In this document: piece after piece, positions 12,401 through 21,817 of the stretch
Layout: every line of letters starts with the position of its first letter
Numbering within the stretch: the first letter of the stretch is position 1
Source of the DNA: Mya arenaria
Taxonomy: Eukaryota > Mollusca > Bivalvia > Myida > Myidae
Direction of reading: 5' to 3'
DNA: 64,000 nt
Assembly (NCBI RefSeq): GCF_026914265.1
Contig: NC_069136.1
Coordinates: forward strand, 26,858,701 to 26,922,700
Notes under the pieces: generated by a model
The model's database searches: none
Told to the model about the DNA's origin: nothing
What the model saw: only the letters and a program-made list of their open reading frames with translations
Made by a program: the position numbers and the translations under genes

Positions 12401-15400
12401 GCCAAAATTACACAATTTCCAAATTGATGACCAAAACTGCACAGTTCCCAAAATGATGGCCAAAATTACACAGTTCCCAAATTGATGGCCAAAATTACAC
12501 AATTCCTAAATTGATGGCCAAAAATACACAATTCCCAAATTGATGACCAAAACTGCACAGTTCCCAAATTGATGGCCAAAATTACACAATTCCTAAATTG
12601 ATGGCCAAAAATACACAATTCCCAAATTGATGACCAAAACTGCACAGTTCCCAAATTGATGACCAAAATTACACAATTCCTAAATTGATGACCAAAAATA
12701 CACAATTCCCAAATTGATAGCCAAAATTTCTTGGTTTCTCTCACAGTCCTTGGTCTTAGGGTTGAACTTCCACTAAGTGACTAAAAGTTCACTACCCCAC
12801 AGCCCTCCATCCCCCCACAAACAAACTCCAACCTATTCTGTACTATCACAATTAGCAGGCTCCATTACCTTCCTCGCCTTTTCCAGGTTCCTCCAGCAGT
12901 AAGTCAGTCATACACTCCCAGTCCTTGGTCATAGGGTTGATATCCCACAAGCTGTCCACTAGGTAAGCTCCATGTTCATGAAGCTGATATAAAAATAAAA
13001 TGCTATAGAATCTCATGTTAAATATTAAAATTACTTCAAACATTTTTGAAAAACAATATTTCAATAATATTCTATGACTGAACAAAGCAGTTTTTGAGAG
13101 AACCTCAAATAAGCGTGAAATGGTTCTTTCCACAGTCTTGATCATAATTTCAGGTATATATCATATAATACTCCACAACCAGATAATAATCACAGCATAG
13201 ATGCCTTAGTTGTTATCAACTCATCTTTTTCCCTGTGATACATGTTGGTAATTTTACCATTTATATTTGCTGTTTCTACTTGTTTTGTGTGTTCAACTTG
13301 ACCAATTTTACCGTGCGATCCATATGTGATGAAGCATTCACAAACCACACACTTCAGGCTTTGAATCGTAAAAGCCTAATTTAAAGCAGTTGTATGTCGT
13401 TTCTTTACCCTTACCCACCTCACTCTCAATGAAGAACTGTACAAGGTCGCGTATCAGCGGTGTGTTGGGACTTCTCTTCTTCCCCTTGGCTGTCCGCATC
13501 ACACTCTGCTCAATATCTTCATGACGAAACAGCTTCGCATTCAGAAACTCTCCAGCTGCTTGGGCAACCTGACACAATACAGTAAGACATAGATGTTATG
13601 CAAGATCATTTACATCAAGAAGGCATGTTCTATTTCAAGAATAATACAGGTTTTCTCGCAAATGTATATAATCTCATTATTAAATGCAAAGATGGCAAAT
13701 TCTTAATAAATACCCTGTTTAAGTTGGGTCTACCATTAAAACTTAAGAATAATGCACAAGTAAAATCTAGGAGCACTGCTGAGCAAACACGGAAGCTAGT
13801 TCTGTTGTTTTTTGTTTTTTTTAAACAAGGGGCATATCTCAACAATTATTAAAACCAGAGTTATGGGTCTTGATGTATATGTGCAATTTGTCTCTGGCAA
13901 TATGCACACTAAGTTTTTTTTAATATCATGAACGTTTTTAACTGAGTTAAGCCAATTTAGGTTTTCCGACTGTATTTACCTTGATTTTTTTTGTTGAACA
14001 TACAAGCTAATTCAATGGGGAACTTTCAAATATGTTCAAATTAGTTTTTTCAGCAAGAAAAATTTGGTACATATCATCGTATTTCTAACCTGTCTGTGCG
14101 AGGAGTAGACCAACTCGTACACATTCTCACAGTCCTTATCACTGAGTACAGCATCTCCAAAGCTCCTGAAAAAAAACAAATCATTTGTAAATATTCATTT
14201 AGAATTTACACTATTTAAATTTCTTCTAAAAACGAAAGTTTTACTAATTGAATGCATTGCATGTCAGAAGTGCTGATTTATAGTAAAAGTTCATTTTGTA
14301 CTTGACCTACTGACCTCAAAATTATACCATGACTTTTGCATACCAAGTTTAAAGACTGTGCAAGTCATTCAAGTATATCCATCAGAAACAAAAGTGTGAC
14401 AATGACAACATCACTTTCATATTTGTGCTAGCTTATGCCAAGAAAGCCTAATGTCCACTGGCCCGAATTTCTCAAAATATCTTCAGCACAACATGTTTAA
14501 GTATCTTAATTACAAAACAAAAAGTAATCTTCCAAATAATTTCGTATAAAAGTCTCAAAACTCTTAAAAGGAAAATTTTACAATACATAACAGCTTGATT
14601 CTGTTATCAGGGACTTAAGATTGTTGGAGAAATTGGGGCCAGTGGTCATTGGCTACTATACTCCATGGTCAATGTTTACTCACGTGAGGATGCTGATGAC
14701 CAGCTTGACCCCTTGGACGGCCACTTCGGTTTCCTTGTCCAGAGTCATCTCAACTATACGGTCCTGTAATACAATCACTCAACCTTCAAATATTGCTAGT
14801 CCCAAGAGGTCAGAGCGGTTTTATGGTATATGTGTTTGCCTCTCGACCAAAATATCTAGGTATGAATCCTATTGCTTGTCCAAAGAGGTCAGAGCGGTTT
14901 TATGGTATATGTTTGCCTCTCGACCAAAATATCTAGGTATGAACCCTAATGCTTGTCCAAAGAGGTCAGAGCGGTTTTATGGTATATGTTTGCCTCTCGA
15001 CCAAAATATCTAGGTATGAATCCTATTTCTTGTCCAAAGAGGTCAGAGTGGTTTTATGGTATTGATGTATGCCTCTCACCAAAGAGATTGTGGGTATGAT
15101 CCCTACCAGAGGGACATTATTTTGGCCCCTCAAATAGGACATTAGACAGTACTGGTCTCTACCCAGAAAACAAGCCTCAAGTGTGATATCATGTAATATT
15201 AAGCTGTCTTCATCGGCTTGAAATTAGTAATGATGGCTAATTGTGGGATAATTTACACTGATCAACTGAGTGAATGTGCATCTTAAGTGCACAAAGACAC
15301 AATCATCAACATACCTTGAATCTGTTTGTGAAGTATTCTAGTTTGTGAGTGAGGTCTGTAGTGTCATAGAGAGGGTAGAGGGCCTTCAGACAGCCGGAGC

Positions 15401-18400
15401 GGACATCTCCAACCTGTGGGTAATTAATGGTAATATATATCTGCACCCAATGATACAAGACATTCACTAAACTGCTTGTGAAATACTCTATCTTGTGAGT
15501 GATGTCTGTAGTGTTACAGCAAGGGTAGAGGGGCCTTCAGACAGCCAAGCAGACATCTCCAAAATACAGGTGAATAATGATGATATATTAGCTTACAAAC
15601 CTTATCATAGAGTGTCCACCCGACATATTTCAGGTATCCATCGTCCAGGAACATGTTGGGATATTTTTTCATCCAGACTCCGATCTCCTTCATACAGATA
15701 GATCTAATCTCAGCCTGTGTGTCCCTGAAATATGGTCCAATAATATTGAGATCAAGTCTCAAACCCAGGAAATAGACACGTGCAATATTCTATTAGCCAT
15801 CATTTTTTGTCACAATTAACATTTAGCAAATGGGAGCCATTCTCTGCCTGGTCACTTGCCAAAAGATGTTTGTCAGGCAGCCAAGGTAATCCATTGGATT
15901 ATATAACCTATAGTAATCATTTACTGACCAAATACCATCATTTTATTGAAGAACTGAATGGCTGTTTTTATTGTGCTAATAAAAGTAGTTTGAATATATC
16001 TGACACACAGAATACAATCACCAAATTCAGTGTGCTGGGGGGAGGTTATAGGTGTTTTTTTATGTATTTCATTACAAAATTGGTTCTTGTTGGGATTTTT
16101 CAAAAAGGAACAAAATTGATCAAAAACATCTATTTTTGAAGCATTCTTGTTCATTTCCAGACAAATTTGGTATCAAAATTTTAGTCAAATGACACATTTT
16201 CTCAATCAGGAAGGCCGCAGTCTATTTCCCAAATTGTTATAATCACTGGCATCATGCTCTTACCTGTATCTGTGGACAAACACGCCCTTAAAGATGTATG
16301 TCAGCATGTTCCTGATCTCGGCCTGGTTTTCCTCAAGCTCCTGTCTCTTCACCAGCAGCAGGTTCAACCTCTCTGTGGCCTGCTTGTTCTTTGTTTTCTG
16401 TCTCTCAGAGTCATACTGGCGCTGTGTGTTGTCTAGGTTGATACTCAGGTTCAGGGCAACGTCCACTAAAGCTGTCATAAGCTTCATAGCTGTGGAGAGA
16501 ATAAGATGTCCGTTAGGATATTAGAAATCTTGTACATAATGTTCAACACATAGTGGACAGTGTTGGAAATATCTCAGCTGAGCCAAAGACAGGATTGAAA
16601 ACTATTAATTCATTAAGAATAAACTTACAGTTAAGACTGAGCTGCCAACAGAATATTTCTTGAAATGCTATGAGAGGAATCACATTGATCCTTTCACTTT
16701 AATTCTGATATTCATATGAGCTAAAGTTTCAGAGAACAATACTATGGTATTGTCCCAGAGAACAATACTATGGTAATGTCCAAACAGATGTGTTTTCTGA
16801 AGACTAAATTTACAGTGAAAAACATGAAACAAATTATGCAGACTTAATCAAATTTACCCATACATGATTAGTATAATCAATATGGAAGAACATATCCAAC
16901 AATGCCTAATTACACCCTGCAAGCTTACCTGCTAGTGTGCTGGTGTGTCTGAATGCTCGGACCTGGGAGTCAGTGAGTCCAGTGAGCAGAGAGATGATAT
17001 TGTCCATCATATACTGGTCATAGATAACACTGTACTGGCACTGGCGCACCAACACCTAGAAAAGACAAGGCAATACAGTTGGACGACAAAATATACAAGA
17101 GCAGGTAATGGTATAAGATATTGAACTTCTTGCCAGTCAGCTCATGTAACTGAAATGGCATTGTCAATTTTCTACTGGTAACAGATTACATTGTAATTGA
17201 TTTTTCGCTCCAGCCCCTTTGGTGAACAAAGCAATACTGTTGGGTGCCATCATATATGTAACATACCCCAGTATGCAATATTCTAAATGCCCAAAATGAT
17301 CACGTCATAGCATGGTAAAGACAAACATTTAAAATTAAGAGTCAAAATAAGCACAATTCTTCAATCCCTGCTCTTGTCAAAGACTTGTCTAGTTTGTTCC
17401 AAAGTCGAATTTAACTATTTTAACTTTAATCATGAAAGAATTCGAGCCTTCAATGTATATTCCAGACTTTGAGTCAGCCTGGAATGAAATCTATCAGTGC
17501 AAAGCCTGCAGACTTGTGCTAATTACCACCACTGATTACCAGTGATATCATCATTTTTACAGTAATTATTAGTCATATTAATCTGTTATTAAAATAAAGC
17601 ATAATTAGCTGATTTAATTTTCCTATTTATACCTAATTTTATCAGATGACTAACCTGGACAAATTCCACATAGTTAGACTTGAACTTTTTCCACTGTGGC
17701 CCTGTCATAATCAGGGGGTAGTCTCCGCTGTCCTGGAAAGTATTATTCAGTCAGTTATCATAAGGGATAAGAGAATGAAAGAGTATCAAAATAATCTTTT
17801 CTTTGCTACTTCTGCTAGTGATATTCAACTTTGATTTCTAGAAATCAATTATCACTAGGAGTATAATAATTTATAAGAATATATAGGTTACAGGCATGCC
17901 AAAGCAAATTTGTAAAAAAAATAGGAAACTAGACGATATAAGAGTATCCCCATCACTCTATATACAATTTTTTTTTTTTATTTAGATCGTACAAAAAGCA
18001 AAAATTTTGAATTTTAACTTTTGTGGCCAAAAAAGAGGAAATCTGCTGAAAAGAGGAAAATTGGCATCTCTGAAGATAACAGCAATGGGATGTTAACAAA
18101 TTGAATGGTTTCCATCAGATTATTCAATACTTTAAGTACAAAGCCATCTGGAGCTCTGCCAGAACTAGCACAGGGTCAATTGTTCACAACTATGTTTAAG
18201 TTTACACTAGAATTTTAGCTTTATGTTCAATAGATCTCTTATAAAAGGTTTAGACGACAACTAACCAGTGGTTATATATGTTTTTTTCCGCGTCTCATGC
18301 AAAATTTACATTTTCAAATATCAATGTTTGATGCTACAAAACACAAGAAAATCCTTTTTATATACAAAATATTTATAAAAATCTAAACATTTATATTTAA

Positions 18401-21400
18401 TCCTGACCACACTTAAGATGACAACTTAATGTTAAACACAATACATGTACATGTTTAACTCTTTCCTTTATAGATATGCCTTTAAACTCCTCTATCCATA
18501 GCCTCATTGATGTGCCTTTTACACCCAAGTTATAAAATAATGGCATAAACTAGGGGCTTAGGTGCGGGCGTCTGATGTGGCCTTCTCTATGAAGGAAAGG
18601 GTTAAAGTCGTCTTAAAATGTCTAGAAACATGTTTAGCTTTTCTTGTTTTATTTAAATGTTAAATATTATATTAATAACAACAGTGTTATAAGATTTAAT
18701 TTCTATAAACTTGGCATTTTAATCATATCCCACCTCATCAAACTCCTCTGTCATTTTACGGATTATCTCGGCATGTTCCATATTGGAGTACATGTACGGA
18801 GTTATCTTCCCCTTACATCCGGAACACTGGATGAAGAATTGTATAAGCTCCAACAGGGAGCCGTCTCGGTCCGACTTATAATTCTCGATCCAGTCATCAA
18901 CAACAGTCTGAAAACAAAAGACAAGATACCTTTTATGTGATTGGACAGGGCCTCCGTTAAAGGGGAATATCAACTCCATAAAAATGATGAAAGATGCTGG
19001 GAAACAACCTGCAACCCAGGACCCAAGGCTTTTCTGCCCCGTTTGGGAACATTTTAGGCGCGAAATATGCTGAATTTGGGAAATTTTACAGTTTAAACTT
19101 AAAGAACAAGCTTTTCAGTCTCCTGCGAATGAGGAATGATTATATATTTTGCTTTGGGAATGGGTCCACTAGTCGGACCTGTGGGTCCTATAGAAAAAAG
19201 CCTAGGACCCTGACCACTTGATCACAGATCCCAATTCAATATAATTCTTATCCTTAAATCCTTAGTCATGTGTCAGTAATTCCATTCATTCTACTGTTCA
19301 ATTGATTTTACAGTCCATTCCAACCATGACTCTTAGGTTCTACTCTAAAAAATGAAGTTCATTCAAGGGTGGTTAAGAATACATGCCCAGGGCTGTTGTA
19401 TCTTTTTTGTTTGGTTAAATGGTTTTGACTACGCAAATTAGAAAAACTCATTGTTTTCTAAGCCTCATAATCAATCTTACCAGACAATAGATATATAAAA
19501 GAGTGTACTGAAATAATAAGGTAAAACAAAACTTTGTGTGGCTAGGGTAACATCCTGTAATTATCTTATGGTTACCTGGAGAGAGGCCCTGCCAGCCTTG
19601 ACAATCTCAAACAGTGAGCCCCCTTCCACCTCCTCCTCTACAGGAGCAACAGGGGCAGCCCTCGCTCCTCGACCCCTACCTCCGCCTCGACCACGCTTGC
19701 TTCCCTAAGATATGATTAAATAGAAATAAAACATAAGGATTTTAAATTGTCATAGGCATTTTCAGCATTTGATTCTCTATCTGTTTAAGTTATATTCTCA
19801 GCGGTCACCCTAGGGTCAATTTAAAAATGACTTCTACCTTAGCTAAATTAAGGGAGAGGTGAGACAACCCCAGTGTGAGTGTATATGTATCATTGAACAC
19901 TCACATGGTCCCTGATGAATAATGACATTATTTTAAATAAAATTAAAACTAAATAACAGGCTTGTTGTGAAGACCAGATTTTAGGAAGAACTGTCACACA
20001 TTTTCGCAATGTTAATTCTGTCCATATTTATTCATAATGCAATTTCATAAGCAGAGCCATCAAAACCAATTAACTTTGAAATACAAAATAAATTTCAAAT
20101 GTTATTCAATTTTTAGGTTTCTTTCATCTGTTAGGCTTTCTTACCCTTGACAATATTTCTTCAATGAAAACTTCTAGTACATGACGCAATATTTCAATCA
20201 CAAGTAACTCATTTTCGCTATATCAATCTGATTGATGTATTTTTACAAAACAAACATAATGAAACCATGGACAAGTTAACTTACACTGGCTGCTCCCCGA
20301 CCTCCCTTTCCGCGACCTCTACCGGCAGGCTTGCTCACAGGAGAATCTTCAACATCACTATCATCGTCATTGTCACTGTAACACAATAATTGGAATGCAA
20401 ACTGATTAATATTTAAGAGTTTTACATGGGATTTTTGAGCTTGGATGTCCGGTAGACAAGCTCAGTTTCTCCAGTAAAAGTGCTTATTTCAAGTATATAT
20501 ATTAGTATTATTTAAAGCATTTATTTGAGTGTTTGCTTTGTGAATATTTCATCGTAATGCATCTATCATGAGCACGGTTTGCAGCAGGCCTTTATGGCTT
20601 GTTGGGCTTAACATGCCTTCCACTGGCGAGGCTTTTTTCCGACATAACTTCATTGCACCGGCACGTCATTATCCCCAGCCTGATCAAAACTCTCATCAAC
20701 ATTGACAATTTACATCTTTGCTTCTCTTGTAATGATTTTTTTGACAGCAAGATGGTGTGCCAGGAGTAATATATCATGGCACATCATCTAAGTTGTAGAT
20801 CCTAACAACTCCCATAATTTTCTGACTTAGAAGGTTTGAAAATAGTCATAATAGAACCTTCATCTTTCTTTCAATGTGGTATGTAAGCAAAAATCTATTG
20901 CAACTTTAATTTTTTTATTGCCAAACTATATATTTTGAAAAAAAAAGTAACTTTATTCATGTTCATAATAATGTCTGTGACCTCCATTATTGATGATATA
21001 TCTTTAATTTCTCCGAATTGGCCAAAAGTTATATTCATTCATTAAAAATAATATTATTACTTTACTTGTGAAAAAGGAATATCAATAAATAAATATGTTG
21101 ATGAGTTGAATTTTTTTTATTTAATATTTTCCAAAACACCAAACATTACAAGCCTTTGAACAGTAATATTTTTGATGACCCAATGACCCCCAAGGTCTAT
21201 TTATTCTCATGCTTTTTGTTTATGAGCACCCGCAGACTCCACCCTTGACACAACTATTTATAACGACAATGGTATCAAAGTAAAGAAAAACGCCCGGTGG
21301 TGTACACAAACTCTTCTTTGTAAACACTGGATGAAATATTAATTTTATTGTGGGGTAAATTTTATTTTATTGTGGGGTAAATTTTATTTGATCGTGCGAT

Positions 21401-21817
21401 ATCAAGCAAATAATCATTAATGATGTGTTTATTATTTTTATAGTTAAATATTACAGGTGATAACAATATAATAAACCAATCCCAGAAATGGAACTCGGAC
21501 AAAATATGATATAGATATTATTATAAGCGTTGGACATTGCATTCTTAGAAGGTTAAGAGCATACTACAAGACCTGCTGTAGAGTGAACGTAAAACAGCAC
21601 TTTTCTGGACTCCTCCTTAAATTGTTTCTTAGGGTTATGTTGCATGATTCAGCATCTTTTACAAGACTGTTAGTCTTATAATAATGTAATCATGAACAGT
21701 TTAATTTGTCTAAACAAATAATCAATACTCTGATACTTACACCGACATTTCAGATGCAGGTTCGGCCATACTTTGGGCATTGTCCTGGACTGCTCGCCTT
21801 GGCCTTACACCTGGCAT
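417..21817 (-). CDS. STAG: Cohesin subunit STAG/SA (stromal antigen), 5' 26 coding exons, partial
   Basis: Encodes the HEAT-repeat cohesin subunit that binds RAD21/SCC1 and helps load and hold cohesin on chromatin in the nucleus. I read 26 exons with GT-AG junctions that join in phase to 2906 nt (968 codons). The order matches animal STAG1/STAG2: an RG-rich basic N-terminus (about 45-85), the STAG domain from [10 protein letters not shown] (100) through the KLMTAL segment (exon 7), the stromalin conservative domain (about 301-385), then helical repeats to [15 protein letters not shown]. The aromatic pair that in human SA2 (W334, F371) forms the ligand pocket is kept as W337 and F374. The start is the ATG at 21817-21815, opening [14 protein letters not shown]. 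Roughly the last 200-260 residues should lie left of base 417. A single STAG gene would be usual for an invertebrate. 5' UTR exons were not identified. Confidence 0.96.
813..884 (-). CDS. STAG: STAG coding exon 25
   Basis: Encodes 24 residues, 920-943 ([20 protein letters not shown] then QSIK). Corresponds to [24 protein letters not shown]. Phase 0 at both ends. Confidence 0.92.
1128..1871. mobile_element. pogo/Tigger-like MITE in STAG intron 25
   Basis: A 744-bp element with terminal inverted repeats beginning CAGTTGAACACCG, flanked on each side by TA (1126-1127 and 1872-1873). The sequence next to the TIRs is also partly inverted-repeated. There is no transposase reading frame, so it is non-autonomous. 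CAGTTGAACACC ends with a TA target duplication are typical of Tigger/pogo elements; that family call comes from general knowledge. Confidence 0.8.
2284..2385 (-). CDS. STAG: STAG coding exon 24
   Basis: Encodes 34 residues, 886-919 ([20 protein letters not shown] and following). Matches [21 protein letters not shown]. Canonical GTTTTCAG and GTAAGT splice sites. Confidence 0.95.
3157..3290 (-). CDS. STAG: STAG coding exon 23
   Basis: Encodes residues 841-885 (acidic start, then [20 protein letters not shown] and MFKHYMK). IEALHKRRNLLA.FCKLIVY is the conserved match. Donor GTTGGT, phase 0. Confidence 0.95.
3540..3712 (+). repeat. Dispersed repeat, left arm of inverted pair (STAG intron 22)
   Basis: A roughly 170-bp element rich in CAAGCCC and GGGCTTGTTC blocks. 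Its reverse complement recurs at 6670-6822, with matching order of the internal blocks (GCAGGGCTTGTT, TTTGATGC, AAAAGTCTAATTT, GATGAC). Confidence 0.75.
3927..4080 (-). CDS. STAG: STAG coding exon 22
   Basis: Encodes residues 790-840: [20 protein letters not shown] through [20 protein letters not shown] to an acidic EDDD run. It corresponds to [26 protein letters not shown] in human STAG2. Donor GTGTGT, phase 1. Confidence 0.92.
4796..4966 (-). CDS. STAG: STAG coding exon 21
   Basis: Encodes 57 residues, 733-789 ([20 protein letters not shown] and following, ending TSDKISEE). More diverged than the N-terminal half, as in other invertebrate STAGs, but co-linear with the human IVIHALQCTHYVILWQLAK region. 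Confidence 0.88.
5125..6160. mobile_element. Pearl-like element with 145-bp core repeats (STAG intron 20)
   Basis: About six tandem copies of a 145-bp unit (one copy 139 bp) marked by AGCCTTTCATGAGTTATCGT at 5316, 5461, 5606, 5745, 5891 and 6036. A GACC/GACA tetranucleotide tract follows at about 6068-6110, then a right end whose TACCCC...GGGGGTA forms a short hairpin. The left end carries a matching ATACCCC. AATTTA occurs at both borders and may be the target duplication. Core repeats plus a tetranucleotide tract is the layout described for bivalve pearl elements. No coding capacity; the small reading frames inside it are repeat artefacts. Confidence 0.75.
6531..6618 (-). CDS. STAG: STAG coding exon 20
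   Basis: Encodes residues 703-732 ([20 protein letters not shown] and following). HDLS.W.L is conserved. Exons 20-22 are bracketed by an inverted repeat pair in the neighbouring introns. Confidence 0.9.
6670..6822 (-). repeat. Dispersed repeat, right arm of inverted pair (STAG intron 19)
   Basis: Inverted copy of the 3540-3712 element, slightly shorter. The two arms enclose STAG exons 20-22. Confidence 0.75.
7149..7219 (-). CDS. STAG: STAG coding exon 19
   Basis: Encodes residues 680-702 ([20 protein letters not shown] then AFS). It matches the [21 protein letters not shown] region. Acceptor TTTTTAG, donor GTAAGA, phase 2. Confidence 0.9.
7488..7720. repeat. Degenerate dispersed repeat in STAG intron 18
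   Basis: Contains the GTGACCTTGACCTTT block shared with the pearl-like cores at 5125 and 10910, here as a single decayed unit. A similar stretch (TTGACCTACTGACCTCAAAAT) is at about 14300-14400 in intron 10. Probably remnants of related elements. Confidence 0.4.
7921..8064 (-). CDS. STAG: STAG coding exon 18
   Basis: Encodes residues 632-679: [20 protein letters not shown] then a cation-rich helix ending MQDFFAE. The human counterpart is VLEACSKTYHALCNEEFTI. Phase 0 at both ends. Confidence 0.92.
8827..8886 (-). CDS. STAG: STAG coding exon 17
   Basis: A 60-nt exon for residues 612-631 ([20 protein letters not shown]), matching human LDALLRQIRNIVEKHTDTD. Phase 0 at both ends. Confidence 0.93.
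9211..9300 (-). CDS. STAG: STAG coding exon 16
   Basis: Encodes 30 residues, 582-611, including [19 protein letters not shown], one of the best-conserved STAG blocks. Phase 0 at both ends. Confidence 0.96.
9654..9743 (-). CDS. STAG: STAG coding exon 15
   Basis: Encodes 30 residues, 552-581 ([20 protein letters not shown], then [10 protein letters not shown]). Matches [28 protein letters not shown] of human STAG2 in order and length. Phase 0 at both ends. Confidence 0.95.
10448..10554 (-). CDS. STAG: STAG coding exon 14
   Basis: Encodes residues 516-551 ([20 protein letters not shown] then [15 protein letters not shown]). Matches the LTDRQESALIEIM...PPVGRGTGK segment of vertebrate STAG. Acceptor TTGTAG. 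Confidence 0.94.
10910..12117. mobile_element. Pearl-like element with seven 145-bp core repeats (STAG intron 13)
   Basis: Seven units at an exact 145-bp period; CAAAATCAATAGGG starts at 11059, 11204, 11349, 11494, 11639, 11784 and 11929. A GACC/GACA tract lies at about 12036-12072. The ends are inverted repeats of TTATGCCCCCTT (left, about 10937) and AAGGGGGCATAA (right, about 12103). Core units share CGGAAACCGTTTTTC and ACTGACCTTGACCTT with the element at 5125, so the two are related subfamilies. No gene content. Confidence 0.8.
12114..12726. repeat. 29-bp minisatellite, about 21 copies (STAG intron 13)
   Basis: Unit CCCAAATTGATGGCCAAAAT plus 9 more bases, period 29 (for example 12302, 12331, 12360). 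It abuts the right end of the pearl-like element. Variant blocks are clustered: ATAC-type units first, then TTCC-type units with ACTGCACAG. Because the period is not a multiple of three and the unit lacks stops, long false reading frames appear on both strands. Confidence 0.9.
12869..12983 (-). CDS. STAG: STAG coding exon 13
   Basis: Encodes residues 478-515 ([18 protein letters not shown], then [14 protein letters not shown]). HEH.AYLVDS.WD and KDWECM are strongly conserved. Followed by the 2.3-kb repeat-rich intron 13; phase 1. Confidence 0.95.
13419..13568 (-). CDS. STAG: STAG coding exon 12
   Basis: Encodes residues 428-477. [14 protein letters not shown] matches the vertebrate VAVAAGEFLYKKLF segment; a basic loop follows, then LVQFFIESE. 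Donor GTGGGT, phase 0. Confidence 0.93.
14090..14165 (-). CDS. STAG: STAG coding exon 11
   Basis: Encodes residues 402-427, [20 protein letters not shown] and a terminal SSHRQ. DCENVY..LVYS is conserved in STAG1/2. Phase 2 in, phase 0 out. Confidence 0.93.
14684..14763 (-). CDS. STAG: STAG coding exon 10
   Basis: Encodes residues 376-401 ([20 protein letters not shown] and ending VISILT). It matches the human DRIVSMTLDKEYDVAVQ segment. Donor GTGAGT, phase 2. Confidence 0.93.
14795..15210. repeat. Tandem array of tRNA-derived SINE heads (STAG intron 9)
   Basis: Four units of 77-79 bp, anchored by AGAGGTCAGAGCGGTTTTAT at 14805, 14884, 14961 and 15038. Each carries an A-box-like TCAGAGCGGTT and a B-box-like GGTATGAATCC at tRNA-like spacing. 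The last unit continues into a longer body (ATGATCCCTACCAGAGGGAC, then TTTTGGCCCC and a GCTGTCTTCATCGGCTTG-like tail). This fits a molluscan tRNA-SINE whose 5' head was tandemly multiplied. Polymerase III activity is not shown. Confidence 0.55.
15315..15413 (-). CDS. STAG: STAG coding exon 9
   Basis: Encodes residues 343-375 ([20 protein letters not shown] onward), including F374 of the NRFK segment that completes the binding pocket. It ends exactly in phase 0. A decayed duplicate of this exon lies about 150 bp away on the exon-8 side. Confidence 0.95.
15468..15590 (-). pseudogene. Decayed tandem duplicate of STAG exon 9
   Basis: A roughly 123-bp segment between exons 8 and 9 repeats exon 9 and its flanks (15319-15441) at about 150 bp spacing. 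Read in exon-9 frame it meets a TGA soon after GDVC. One base is lost and one gained in the GGCTGTCTGAAGGCCC region. The acceptor CAG and donor GTATG are both destroyed. It cannot be spliced as the original exon. Confidence 0.85.
15601..15724 (-). CDS. STAG: STAG coding exon 8 (stromalin conservative domain)
   Basis: Encodes residues 301-342, the start of the stromalin conservative domain. [12 protein letters not shown] carries W337, the counterpart of human SA2 W334 in the conserved surface that binds FGF-type motifs in CTCF and other partners. The donor is a less usual GTTTGT. Confidence 0.95.
16264..16489 (-). CDS. STAG: STAG coding exon 7
   Basis: Encodes residues 226-300: [14 protein letters not shown], then the long [12 protein letters not shown] helical region, ending FKGVFVHRY. 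The largest exon of the model. Phase 1 in, phase 2 out. Confidence 0.96.
16733..16782. repeat. Short tandem duplication in STAG intron 6
   Basis: AGAGAACAATACTATGGTAT and its copy with GGTAA repeat at about 25-bp spacing. No function seen. Confidence 0.6.
16929..17055 (-). CDS. STAG: STAG coding exon 6
   Basis: Encodes residues 184-225, including [18 protein letters not shown] and the [19 protein letters not shown] segment. Acceptor TTCTAG, donor GTAAGC, phase 1. Confidence 0.95.
17655..17732 (-). CDS. STAG: STAG coding exon 5
   Basis: Encodes residues 158-183 ([20 protein letters not shown] and following). The PQWKKFKS motif is highly conserved in STAG. Flanked by CCAG acceptor and GTTAGT donor; both phases 0. 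Confidence 0.94.
18734..18907 (-). CDS. STAG: STAG coding exon 4 (start of STAG domain)
   Basis: Encodes residues 100-157. [15 protein letters not shown] and [10 protein letters not shown] are near-diagnostic for STAG proteins. It ends MTEEFDE; donor GTGGGA, phase 0. Exon 5 resumes with DSGDYPL as in the human protein. Confidence 0.96.
19576..19704 (-). CDS. STAG: STAG coding exon 3
   Basis: Encodes residues 57-99: a second RG-rich stretch ([13 protein letters not shown]), an acidic VEEEVEGG segment and the start of the folded region ([14 protein letters not shown]), which matches the segment before VVDDWIE in vertebrate STAG. Confidence 0.92.
20285..20375 (-). CDS. STAG: STAG coding exon 2
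   Basis: Encodes residues 26-56: an Asp-rich run ([10 protein letters not shown]) followed by [13 protein letters not shown] basic sequence. Acceptor TTACAG, donor GTAAGT, ends in phase 0. Typical of the disordered STAG N-terminus. Confidence 0.9.
21741..21817 (-). CDS. STAG: STAG coding exon 1
   Basis: Starts with the initiator ATG and encodes residues 1-25, an acidic and basic disordered leader. Donor GTAAGT at 21740-21735; phase 2, so the valine codon is split with exon 2. A 5' UTR splice acceptor (TTTAAG) may lie just upstream, but this is only inferred. Confidence 0.88.

Noticed and set aside
12466..12744. 92-residue minus-strand frame with repeats of FGHQF and INLG
   Set aside because: It is the 29-bp minisatellite read in all three frames; no splice or start context, and it lies in a STAG intron.
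14621..15013. 130-residue plus-strand frame
   Set aside because: It runs antisense over STAG exon 10 and then through the SINE-head array; repeats explain its length.
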